Positions 37,201 to 49,200 of a DNA stretch of 64,000 bases are shown here, in pieces. The stretch is from positions 4,587,184 to 4,651,183 of the forward strand of contig NW_020312968.1 of NCBI RefSeq assembly GCF_003265705.1. The letters are read 5' to 3'. The notes under the pieces were generated by a model. The model saw only the letters and a program-made list of their open reading frames with translations, was not told where the DNA came from and did not search any database. Both the position numbers and the translations under genes were made by a program. Each line of letters begins with the position of its first letter. The first letter of the stretch is position 1. The DNA comes from Callorhinus ursinus. Lineage: Eukaryota; Chordata; Mammalia; Carnivora; Otariidae.

Positions 37201-40200
37201 TTTCCACCCCCATCTAGCAGCAGCGACAGAATGAGGCAGTGTGAGGGGGTGCTAGTTGACTCTCCACTTTCCTCACCCAGAGAACATCAGCTACTGTCAG
37301 CAGAATTCAGCTGAGACTGAACTTCTAGCAATGAAGCCAGAGCAACATTCCACTTGCCTCCTCCTCCTCCCATGGCAAACTCCCCCTCCTTGTTGGTAAG
37401 ATTCAGCAGGAGGGGGGTGACCATCCACCCCCTCTTGGAGCTGCATACTATACCTAAGCAGGGTAACTGCCTATAAAAAAGATTAAGTGGGATCCAGAGC
37501 CTCACAATGTGATACCCAAACTTGCTAGGGCAAGACTAAAAGTCATTTGTCATATCGAGAACTAGGTAACTCTCAACTTGAGTGAGAAAAGACGATCAAC
37601 AGACACTAACTCCGTGATAAGAGAGATGTTGGAATTATCTGACAAAGATTGTAAAACTGACAAAAATTGTTAAAAAAAAAAGCATTCATAAAAAGGCTTC
37701 AATGAGTGATTGTGAACATTGTTGAATCTAGTGAAAAGTTAGAAAACCTCAGTAAAATAGAAGATGTAAAAAAAAACCAAATAGAAATTTTTTAATTGAC
37801 AACATACAGTAACTGAAATTTTAAAGCTCACCAGAGGGACTCAGCAGCAGGATAAATATGACAGAGGAAAGAATCTATGAATTTGAGGACAGAACAGTAG
37901 AAATTACTCTCTCCGAACAACAGAGAGAAAATAGACTGAAAAGAAGTTAACAGAAATATGGGGCAATAACAAAAGCTCTAACGTTCATATCATTGGAGTC
38001 TCAGAAGGAGAGGAGAAAAAGTGTGGTGCTAAAATAGAAGTAAATGGGGCGCCTGGGTGGCTCAGTCAGTTAAGCATCTGCCTTCAGCTGGGGTCATGAT
38101 CCCAGGGTTCAGGGATGGAGCCCCGCATCGGACTCCTTGCCTGGTGGGGAGCCTGCTTCTCCCTCTCTCTTGGCTGCTCCCCGTGCTTGTGCACTCTCTC
38201 TCTCAAATAAATAAATAAAATATTTAAAAAAATAAACAAAAATAAAAAAGAAATAACTGTGTAGAACATTGCAAACTTGGCATAAGACATATACCTGCAA
38301 ATTCAAGAATCTGATCCCCAAACAGATTAAACAAGACTGACCAAGAAAAAAAGAGAAGGCACAAATTACAAATATCAAAAACAAAACTAGTACCACTACA
38401 GATCCTACAGGCGTTAAAAAGATAAGAGCATGTTATGAACAACAGCTAAATTAGAAAACTTTAATGAAATTGACAATTTCCTAGAAAAATGCAACTTACC
38501 AAAACTCACACGAGAACAGAGAAAAATCCTAATGGTCTGATGTCTACTGAGTAAGTTAATCCATAATTTATAAACCTTCCATTAAAAAGCCTTTTTAAGT
38601 CCAGATGGCTCAATACAGTAGTTCTGGAGTAGGGCTCAGAAATTGTAATGCTGGTAAATTCCCAGGTGATAGTAAATGCTGCTGGTCTAAGTCCTACACT
38701 TTGAGAATCAGTGTTTTGGAATAATTTTCTAGAATTATAATTGGAAGCTCAAAAAGTATGAATATTTTAGAGTTTAAAAAGAACATATTCATGTCCTTTA
38801 TGAAATTTTTAATGATTTTTCTCTTATTTACTTGTAAGAGCCCTTTATATATTAGAGATACTAGCTCTTGGGGCATCTGGGTGGCTTAGTTGCTTAAGCG
38901 TCTGACTCTTGATTTTAGCTCAGGTCACGATCTGCAGTCTTGGGATCGAGCCCCATGTAGGGCTCCATGCTCAGTGCTGAGTCGGCTTTAGATTCTCTCT
39001 CCCTACCCCTCTGCCCTTTCTGCTAGCACTCTGTCGTTCTCTCTCTCAAATAAATAAAATCTTTAAAAAAAAAAAAAGATAATGTATTTTAGCTCTTGAC
39101 GTGCAATATTTTCCCCAATGTGACATTTATTTTTGAAACTAATTTATAGATATTTTGTCTTTTTTTTTAAAGTTCATAGTTTATTCAGATTTCCTTAGTT
39201 TTATTTTTTTAATGTAGTGTTCCATGATTCATTGTTTGTATATAACACCCAGTGCTCCATTTAGTACATGCCCTCTTTAATACCCATCACCAGGCTAACC
39301 CATCCCCTGACCCTTTCCCCTCTAAAAACCTCAGTTTGTTTCTCAGAGTCCATAGTCTCGCAGGGTTCGTCTCCCCATCTGATTCGCCCCCTTCATTTTT
39401 CCCTTCCTGCTATCTTCTTCTTCTTCTTCTTTTTAAATATAATGTATTATTTGTTTCAGAGGTACAGGTCTGTGATTCAACAGTCTTACACAATTCACAG
39501 TGCTCACCATAGCACATACCCTCCCCAATGTCTATCCCCCAGCCACCCCATCCCTCCCAACCCCTACCACTCCAGCAACCCTTAGTTTCTTTCCTGAGAT
39601 TAAGAATTCCTCATATCAGTGAGGTCAGATGATACATGACTTTCTCTGATTGACTTATTTCGCTCAGCATAATACCGTCCAGTTCCATCCACGTCATTGC
39701 AAATGGCAAGATTTCATTCCTTTTGATGGCTGCATAATATTCCGTTCTATATATATATACCACTTCTTCTTTATCCATTCATCTGTCGTTGGACATCTTG
39801 GCTCTTTCCATAGTTTGGCTATTGTGGACATTGCTGCTATAAACATCGGGGAGCACATACCCCTTTGGATCTCTGTGTTTGTATCTTTGGGGTAAATACC
39901 CAGTAGTGCAGTTGCTGGGTCATAGGGTAGCTCTATTTTCAACTGTTTGAGGAACCTCCACACTGTTTTCCAGAGTGGCTGCACCAGCTTGCATTCCCAC
40001 CAACAGTGTAGGTGGGTTCCCCTTTCTCCTCATCCTCTCCAACATCTGTCGTTTCCTGACTTGTTAATTTTAGCCATTCTGACTGGTGTGAGGTGCTATC
40101 TCCTTGAGGTTTTGATTTGGATTTCCCTGATGCCAAGTGATGTTGAGTACTTTTTCATGTGTCTGTTGGCCATTTGGATGTCTTCTTTGGAAAAATGTCT

Positions 40201-43200
40201 GTTCATGTCTTCTGCCCATTTCTTGATTGGATTATTTGTTCTTTGGGTGTTGAGTTTGATAAGTTCTTTATAGATTTTGGATACTAGCCCTTTATCTGAT
40301 ATGTCATTTGCAAATATTTTCTCCCATTCTGTCGGTTGTCTTTTGGTTTTGTGGACTGTTTCTTTTGCTGTGCAAAAGCTTTTTATCTTGATGAAATCCC
40401 AGTAGTTCATTTTTGCCCTTGCTTCCCTTGCCTTTGGTGATGTTTCCAGGAAGAAGTTCCTGCAGCTGAGATCAAAGAGGTTGCTGCCTGTGTTCTCCTT
40501 TAGGATTTTGATGGACTCCTGTCTCACGTTTAGGTCTTTCAACCATTTGGAGTCTATTTTTGTGTGTGGTGTAAGGAAATGGTCCAGTTTCATTCTTTTG
40601 CATGTGGCTGTCCAATTTTCCCAACACCATTTGTTGAAGAGAAGAGACTGTCTTTTTTCCATTGGACATTCTTCCTGCTTTGTCGAAGATGAGTTGACCA
40701 TAGAGTTGAGGGTCCATTTCTGGGCTCTCTATTCTGTTCCATTGATCTATGTGTTTGTTTTTGTGCCAGTACCATACTGTCTTGATGATGACAGCTTTGT
40801 AATAGAGCTGGAAGTCCGGAATTGTGATGCCACCAGCTTTGCTTTTCTATTTCAACATTCCTCTGGCTATTCGGGGTCCTTTCTGGTTCCATACAAATTT
40901 TAGGATTATTTGTTCCATTTCTTTGAAAAAAGTGGATGGTATTTTGATGGGGATTGCATTGAATGTGTAGATTGCTCTAGGTAGCATTGACATCTTCACA
41001 ATGTTTGTTCTTCCAATCCATGAGCATGGAACGTTTTTCCATTTCTTTGTGTCTTCCTCAATTTCTTTCATGAGTATTTTATAGTTTCCTGAGTACAGAT
41101 TCTTTGCGTCTTTGGTTAGATATATTCCTAGGTATCTTATGGTTTTGGGTGCCATTGTAAAGGGGATCGACTCCTTCATTTCTCTTTCTTCTGTCTTGTT
41201 GTTGGTGTATAGGAATGCCATTGATTTTATAGCCTGCCACTTGACTGAATTCCTGTATGAGTTCTAGCAGTTTTGGGGTGGAGTCTTTTGGGTTTTCCAC
41301 ATAAAGTATCATATCATCTGCAAAGAGTGAGAGTTTGACTTCTTCTTTGCCGATTCAGATGCCTTTGATTTCTTTTTGTTGTCTGATTGCTGAGGCTAGG
41401 ACTTCTAGTACTATGTTGAATAGCAGTGGTGATAGTGGACATCCCTGCCATGTTCCTGACCTTAGGGGGAAAGCTCTCATTTTTTTCCCCATTGAGAATG
41501 ATATTCCCTGTGGGTTTTTCATAGATGGCTTTTGTGATATTGAGGTATGTACTCTAACCCTATACACTGAAGAGTTTTGATCAAGAAAGGATGCTGTACT
41601 TTCTTAAATGCTTTTTCTGCATCTATTGAGAGGGTCATACAGTTCTTGTTCTTTCCTCTTTTAATGTATTGTATTTGCGGATGTTGAACCAACCTTGCAG
41701 CCCAGGGAAAATCCCACTTGGTCGTGGTGAATAATCCTTTTAATGTACTGTTGGATCCTATTGGCTAGTATTTTGGTGAGAATTTTTGCATCCATGTTCA
41801 TCAAGGATATTGGTCTGTAATTCTCCTTTTTGATGGGGTCTTTGTCTGGTTTGGGGATCAAGGTAATGGTGGCCTCATAAAACGAGTTTGGAAGTCTTCC
41901 TTCCATTTCTATTTTTTTGGAACAGTTTCAGGAGAATAGGTATGAATTCTTCTTTAAATGTTTGGTAGAATTCCCCTGGGAAGCCATCTGGCCCTGGGCT
42001 TTTGTTTGTTGGGAGATTTTTGATGACTGCTTCAATTTCCTTAGTGGTTATAGGTCTGTTCAGGTTTTCTATTTCTTCCTGGTTCAGTTTTAGTAGTTGA
42101 TACATCTCTAGGAATGCATCCATTTCTTCCAGGTTATCTAATTTGCTGGCATATAATTGCTCATAATATGTTCTTATAATTGTACTTCTTTGGTGTTGGT
42201 TGTGATCTCTCCTCTTTCATTCATGATTTTGTTGATTTGGGTCATTTCTCTTTTCTTTTTGATAAGTCTGGCCAGGGGTTTATCAATCTTATTAATTATT
42301 TCAAAGAACCAGCTCCTAGTTTTGTTGATCTGTACTACTGTTCTTTTGGTTTCTATTTCATTGATTTCTGCTCTGATCTTTATTACTTCTCTTCTCCTGC
42401 TGGGTTTAGGCTTTATTTGCTGTTCTTTCTCCAGCTCCTTTAGGTGTAGGGTTAGGTTGTGTATTTGAGACCTTTCTTGTTTCTTGAGAAAGGCTTGTAT
42501 TGCTATATACTTTCCTCTTAGGACTGCCTTTGCTGTATCCCAAAGATTTTGAACAGTTGTGTTTTCATTTTCCTTTGTTTCCATGAATTTTTTTTAATTC
42601 TTCTTTAATTTTTTCTTCAATGGAACAGAAAAGAGCCCAGAAAAAGCATTTGACAAAGTATAGCATCCTTTCTTGATCAAAACTCTTCTTTCTTTAATTT
42701 CCTGTTGACCCATTCATTCTTTAGTAGGATGCTCTTTAGCCTCCATGTATTTTGAGTTCTTTCTGACTTTCCTCTCGTGATTGACTTCAGGTTTCAAAGC
42801 ATTGTGGTCTGAAAATATGCAGGGAATGATCCCAATCTTTTGGTACCGGTTGAGACCTGATTTGTGACCTAGGATGTGATCTATTCTGGAGAATAGGCAC
42901 ATGGGCACTAGAGAAGAATGTGTATTCTATTGCTTTGGGATGGAATGTTCTGAATATGTCTGTGAAGTCCATTTGGTCCAGTGAGTCATTTAAAGTCTTT
43001 ATTTCCTTGTTGATCTTTTGCTTAGATGATCTGTCCATTTCAGTGGGGGGTGTTAAAGTCCCCCACTATTATTGTATTGTTGTCGATGTGTTTCTTTGCT
43101 TTTGCTATTAGTTGGCTTATATAATTGGCTGCTCCCATGTTAGGGGCATAGATATTTACAATTGTTAGATCTTCTTGTTGGATAGACCCTTTAAGTATGA

Positions 43201-46200
43201 TATAGTGCCCTTCCTCATCTCTTATTATAGTCTTTGGTTTAAAATCTGATTTGTCTGTTATAAGGATTGCCACCCCAGCTTTCTTTTGGTGTCCATTAGC
43301 ATGGTAAATGGTTTTCCACCCCCTCATTTTCAACTGGGGGTGTCTTTGGGTCTAAAATGAGTCTCTTGCAGACAGCATATCGATGGGTCTAGTTTTTTAA
43401 TCCAGTCTGATAGCCTGTGTCTTTTGTTTGGGGCATTTAGTCCATTTACATTCAGGGTAACTGTTGAAAGATACGAATTTAGTGCCATTGTATTGCCTGT
43501 AAGGTGACTGTTACTGTATGTTGTCTGTGTTCCTTTATGGTCTATGTTACTTTTAGGCTCTCTCTTTGCTTAGAGGACCCTTTCAATATTTCTTGTAGGG
43601 CTGGTTTCATGTTTGCAAATTCCTTTAGTTTTTGTTTGTCCTGGAAGCTTTTTATCTCTCCTATTTTCAATGACATCCTAGCTGGATATAGTATTCTTGG
43701 CTGCATATTTTTCTCATTTAGTGCTCTAAAGATGTCATGCCAGTCCTTTCTGGCCTGCCAGGTCTCTGTGGATAGGTCTGTTGCCAATCTAATGTTTCTA
43801 CCATTGTAAGTTACAGATCTCTTCTCCCAAGCTGCTTTCAGGATTTTGTCTTTGTCTCTGAGACTTGTAAGTTTTTCTATTAGATGTTGGGGTGTTGACC
43901 TATTTTTATTGATTTTGAGGGGGGTTCTCTGTGCCTCCTGGATTTTGATGCCTGTTTCCTTCCCCAAATTAGGGAAGTTCTCTGCTATAATTTGCTCCAA
44001 TATACCTTTCGCCCCTCTCTCTCTTTCTTCTGCGATCCCAATTATTCTAATGTTGTTTCGTCTTATCGTATCGCTTATCTCTCGAATTCTGCCCTCATGA
44101 TCCAGTAGTTGTTTATCTCTCTTTTTCTCAGCCTCTTTATTTTCCATCATTTGGTCTTCTATATCACTGATCCTCTCTTCTGCCTCATTTATCCTAGCAG
44201 TTAGAGCCTCCATTTTTTATTATACCTCATTAATAGCCTTTTTGATTTCGACTTGGTTAGATTTTAGTTCTTTTATTTCTCCAGAAAGGGTTTCTCTAAT
44301 ATCTTCCATGCTTTTTTCAAGCCCAGCTAGTATCTTTATTTTTTTTTAAAGATTTTATTTATTTATTTGACAGAGAGAGACACAGTGAGAGTGGGAACAC
44401 AAGCAGGGGGAGCAGGGGAAAGAGAAGCAGACTTCCCGCCGAGCAGGGAGCCCGATGTAGGGCTCGATCCCAGGACCTTGGGACCATGACCCGAGCTGAA
44501 GGTGGACGCTTAACGACTGAGCCACCCAGGCGCCCCCAGCTAGTATCTTTAAAATCATCATTCTGAACTCTAGTTCCAACATCTTACTAATGTCCATATT
44601 GATTAGGTCCCTGGCAGTCAGTACTGCCTCTTGTTCTTTTTTTTGACATGATTTTTTCCATCTTGTCATTTTGTCCAGAGGAGAATAGATGAATGAGAGA
44701 ACAAAATGCTAACAGGGTAACAACATCCCAGAGAATATACTCTAAACATATCAGAAAAGACCTGAAACCGGGGGAAAAGAAAGGGAAAGAAAGAAAAAAG
44801 AAAAAGATCAAAACAAAACAAAACAAAAAACAGAATATGATCAAATATGATCAGGCTGGTACATAGATCAGTGCCACACACTAGATTTTGGATGTATTTT
44901 GGTCTGTTAGAAGAAAGTGCCTCCCAAAATTTTAAAGAAAGAAAAACTCATATATGTACAAAAGTAAGGGTAAATACAATGAAGGGATGGAATATGACTG
45001 TAAAGATGAAAATTATAAAAGATTTTATGAAAGGAATTGATAAGAAGACACTAGAGATTTATGGTATATTTTGGTCTGTTAGAAGAAACTGTATCCCAAA
45101 ATTTTAAAGATAGAGCAACTTATCTATATACATATATACCAAAAATAAGGTTAACTACTATGAAGGGATAGAATATGACTCTTCCAGAAAGTGGTCGTTT
45201 TTCTTTCAGAGAGTTGCTGCTATTCTTTTCTTCAATCTCCTGTTGAGTTGGTAGGTGTTCAGAATGGTTTGATCCCTATCCAGCTGAATTCCTGGGACCA
45301 GACGAAATTTAGGTTTCCTACTCCTCCGCCATCTTGCTCCTGCCACCAGATTTCCTTAGTTTTAACATTTTTTTTCTGTTCCATAATCCCATGTAGGATA
45401 TCCCATTACATTTATGTAATCATATCTCTTTTTTTATTATGTTTTGTTAATCACCATACATTACATCATTAGTTTTTGATGTAGGGTTCCATGATTCATT
45501 GTTTGTATATAACACCCAGTGCTCCACGCAGAACGTGCCCTCTTTAATACCCATCACCAGGCTAACCCATCCCCCAACCCCCTCCCCTCTAGAACCCTCA
45601 GTTTGTTTCTCAGAGTCCGTAGTCTGTCATGGTTCGTCTCCTCCTCTGATTTCCCCCCCTTCATTCTTCCCTTCCTACTATCTTCTTTTTTTTTTTTTTT
45701 AACATATAATGTATTATTTGTTTCAGAGGTACAGATATTTTGTCACCCAAAAATGTTAAACTTTTGTATAGTCGGGAGGGATAGACACTATAAATAAAGC
45801 AATATTAGCTATGAGTTTATGATTGCCAAAGCTGGTAATGGGGACATGGGAATTCACTGTACTCTCTACTTTTATATATATTTGAAATTTTCCTTATTAG
45901 AAATGTTTCAAACATGCCAATTTGTCAATAATAGAGTTTAAGTTTGTCTAAAATATTTATTATTAAGTATTTTGAAGGGTAAATAAAATACCATTTTCTA
46001 TGTATTTATAGAGCCCTGGATATACTCCTCATAAAAAGCCACATCATAGACCTTTTGTTGTATTGATTTCATATTTTTGTATGTTTGTTTGAAGTGCTTG
46101 AAGCGCTTAACATGGAAAAAATGATGTCCACCATTTCCTGCTGGATGGAAAGCCCAAGACATTCACTGGCATCAACAGACTCTGGAAGCACCGAGGAAAT

Positions 46201-49200
46201 TCCCGTATTAATCATCGAAGGCTTCCTTCTCTTTAATTATAAGTAAGCATCCTCAACCTCGTATTGACCCTGAATGATTGGGGGGAACCTCGTGAACTCA
46301 AGACGCCGTTATTTTAGGCCCCTCGACACTCTGTGGAACCGAAGCTACTTTCTGACGATCCCTTATGAAGAATGTAAGAGGAGGAGGAGGTGAGTTTTGA
46401 AACCGCCTTTGCAGATTCTAACTCAAAAGACAAAATTAACACGGGTATGGAAAGCACAGCAGAAGGAGTAGGGTCCGTAGTGTTTGTAACAACACAGTAT
46501 GGTGACAGGCGGTAGCTACGCTCAGGGTGCGCAGAGCCTAACATAAGGAGAAGTTGAATCCCTATATTGTTCGATCGAAAGCAGTGTAACCTCAGGGCGC
46601 CTGGGTGTCTCAGTCATTAAGCGTCTGCCTTCGGCTCAGGTCATGATCCCCAGGTCCTGAGATCGAGCCCCGCATCGGGCTCCCTGCTCCACGGGAAGCC
46701 TGCTTCTCCCTCTCCCACACCCCCTGCTTGTGTTCCCTCTCTCGCTGTGTCTCTCTCTGTCAAATAAATAAATAAAATCTTAAAAAAGAAACTAATGTAA
46801 CCTTGTGTGTCAACCATACTTCAATTAAAAATAAATTTTTTAAGTAAAATATATGTGGATTATGATTCTAAATTCAAGAGCTTTTACTCTGTTACAGACA
46901 CAAAGAACACCAATTAATTGAAAGCTTAAGCCAAGATATCAGGTCCTCTGTCATTATTAACATTGATATTTCTCTTAATTCTCTTCTAAAGCACTGAAGG
47001 AGGGGGAGATAATTATGAATGATAGTGAATTACAAAAGTAATTTGCATCAGAAAACTAAATCTGTTTTGTTCTCTCTGTAACTAGTGTTGAATCTAAAAT
47101 GTATACTCTGAATTCTGTTTAGATTCAGTCTCAGTGATTTTTCCCATTATCCTGACCATTATTATTTTACTTTTATCAATTGTGTGTTTCTGTGCACATA
47201 AAGTTTCCTATGTGTTTTGGTAGTACAAGGGTCTACGAGCCTCCAGACGTCCCAGGGTACTTTGATGGCCACGTGTGGCCCATGTATCTAAAGCACAGAC
47301 AAGAAATGGAGAATATCACGTGGGAAATTGGTAAGTACCTTTTCTCCCCCCACAGAAGGCCTTTATTTGTCGTTGCTTCAAGTCCACAAGAGAAAGGATT
47401 TTTTAAAAGGAGGTATTTTTCTCATGGATTACATTATAAAGGAAACCTTTAAGCCAGAATACTCTGGGCCGTTCCACAATTGACTGTCCTGGTTTCTGTT
47501 TCTCTCTGTAAGGCTCTTATCAAAGCCTGTGAACTTCTAGATGGTCATTCACGAAACAGGTATCAATCGAATGCCTTCCTGACAAGGCACTGCCCTGTTG
47601 ATACTGAGGAAAATAAGACAAACCCAGCCCCTACTCTTAGGAGCCGGCATTCTATCAGGGAAACAGGCCTTAAAGACACTAGCTGCCTGAGCATGTCCTT
47701 TCTAGCTATGCTGAGTGCTGTGACACCACGTTCCAGGGGGACTACCCGAGGCCCAGCAATCAGGGAAGGCTTCCTTGAGGAAGCCACTTAAACCCCACTC
47801 TGAGGGGTTTAACTGGACAAAGGGAGGTAGGTTGAGGGGCACAGAAGATCACTCCAGACAGTACACAAAAAGGCCAGGGACAGGAAGGAATGAATAGCAC
47901 CCGAAAAAAAGTTGGTGTATTTTTGGTAGAGAAAACCAAGAGAGAGAGGGGATGTTGGAGACACAAAGGAAGATCTAAACTCTACAAGGCCATAGGCCAG
48001 TTAAGGACTTGGGTCATTATCCTCAGAGAATTGGGAAGCCCTCTACAGAGAGGTTTCAAACAAGGACATGGTAATTACCAAGTTCTTGTTTCAGTGAGAT
48101 TGCCCTGGCTATGTGAGCATGGGTGTATTACGTGCTTAATAGAACAGAATGACATAAGAGATATAGAGGGGGCCCCTCTCTCCCTCTCCATCTTAATTGC
48201 CAATCTAGGGGTGCTTGGCCGGTTCAGTCGGTGGAGCATGCAACTCTTGATCTCAGCGTTGTGAATTCAAGACCCACATTGGGTGGAGAGATTGCTTAAA
48301 AATGAAACTTTAAAAAAAAATGCCCATCTAACCATGCCCCCACTTTGTTTAAATGCCTGCAAAGAGTCTCCAGCTTTTGGTGGGACATTTGGGTGGCTCA
48401 ATCGGTTAAGCGGCTGCCTTCAGCTCAAGTCATGATCCCAGGGTTGTAGGATCCCACATCGGGCTCCTTGCTCAGTGGGGAGTCTGCTTCTCCCTCTGCC
48501 TGCCACTCCCCCTGCTTGTGCTCTCTCTCTGACAAATAAATAAATAAAATCCTTAAAAAAAAAAAAGTCTCCAACTTTTTGGGATAAAATGCAAACAGGC
48601 TCCTAAAGACTAAGGCATAGACAGCCTTGCTCTAAAATCTCATCTCTCCAGTGTTCCTACCTCCCACATTCTAGCCCTTCCAAACTGTTCATCCTTTTCT
48701 TAACAAGCAAACTTATCTCTTACCTCCAGTTTTCTGATTAAAGCTTTCTTTTCTTCCTTTAACCTACTTAACTTCCACCTTTTCTCTAAAATTACCTATG
48801 CCATTTTGGGTAAGAATACATATCTCCCAGGCCTGGAGAATGCTGAGTCAGTACACGTGGCAGAGACCAAACCCCTGCATGGTTCTTTCTGCCCACGGGT
48901 CCTGACCCTGTGCTTTAATAAAAATCACCTTTTTGCACCAAAAAGAAAAAAGCTTCACGAGAGATCCTGATGCATAAGTAAGTTGGAGAACCACCCCCTT
49001 AAATGATTCTTCTGGGGAGGCACCACCTCAGTGCTGCTAAAGGGTCACATACACAGTGCCATTTAACTCTTTCTTTTTCAAAAAATAATTTCCACATCTG
49101 TTAATATGCATTTCTCCCTATTAAACCAATTTTTCTTTATTTATTTTTCCTGACTCTAATCTCTTTCTGTCTTTAATGGCTATTAATTTCTTTTTAAGTG

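Larger units (their letters stand above)
39204..45346 (-). mobile_element. Full-length LINE-1 (L1), decayed, antisense to NMRK1
   Basis: A 6.1 kb element flanked by a perfect 18-bp target-site duplication, CAGATTTCCTTAGTTTTA, at 39186-39203 and 45347-45364. On its own strand it has a 5' end with the conserved CAAGATGGCGG YY1-type motif (near 45329-45339), a 5' UTR of about 0.7 kb, ORF1, ORF2 and a 3' UTR ending in an A-rich tail at 39204. ORF1 and ORF2 are split by stops, frameshifts, a SINE and a chimeric insert, so it cannot retrotranspose. L1 proteins are an RNA-binding chaperone and an endonuclease/reverse transcriptase. Confidence 0.93.
33968..46094 (+). other. NMRK1: NMRK1 intron 4
   Basis: The largest NMRK1 intron (12.1 kb), enlarged by old L1M fragments, a full-length antisense L1, an L1 3' fragment and four CAN SINEs, listed separately. 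The first kilobase (33970-35100) contains nothing recognised. Confidence 0.85.

Noticed and set aside
40096..40701. 201-codon minus-strand open frame that could be taken for a host gene
   Set aside because: It is the C-terminal part of L1 ORF2 within a full-length L1 with target-site duplications.
43542..44213. 223-codon minus-strand open frame with coiled coil
   Set aside because: It is the L1 ORF1 C-terminal portion, not a cellular gene.
47480..47791. Possible extra NMRK1 exon in intron 7
   Set aside because: The protein is complete and in phase without it, and the sequence resembles an ancient repeat.
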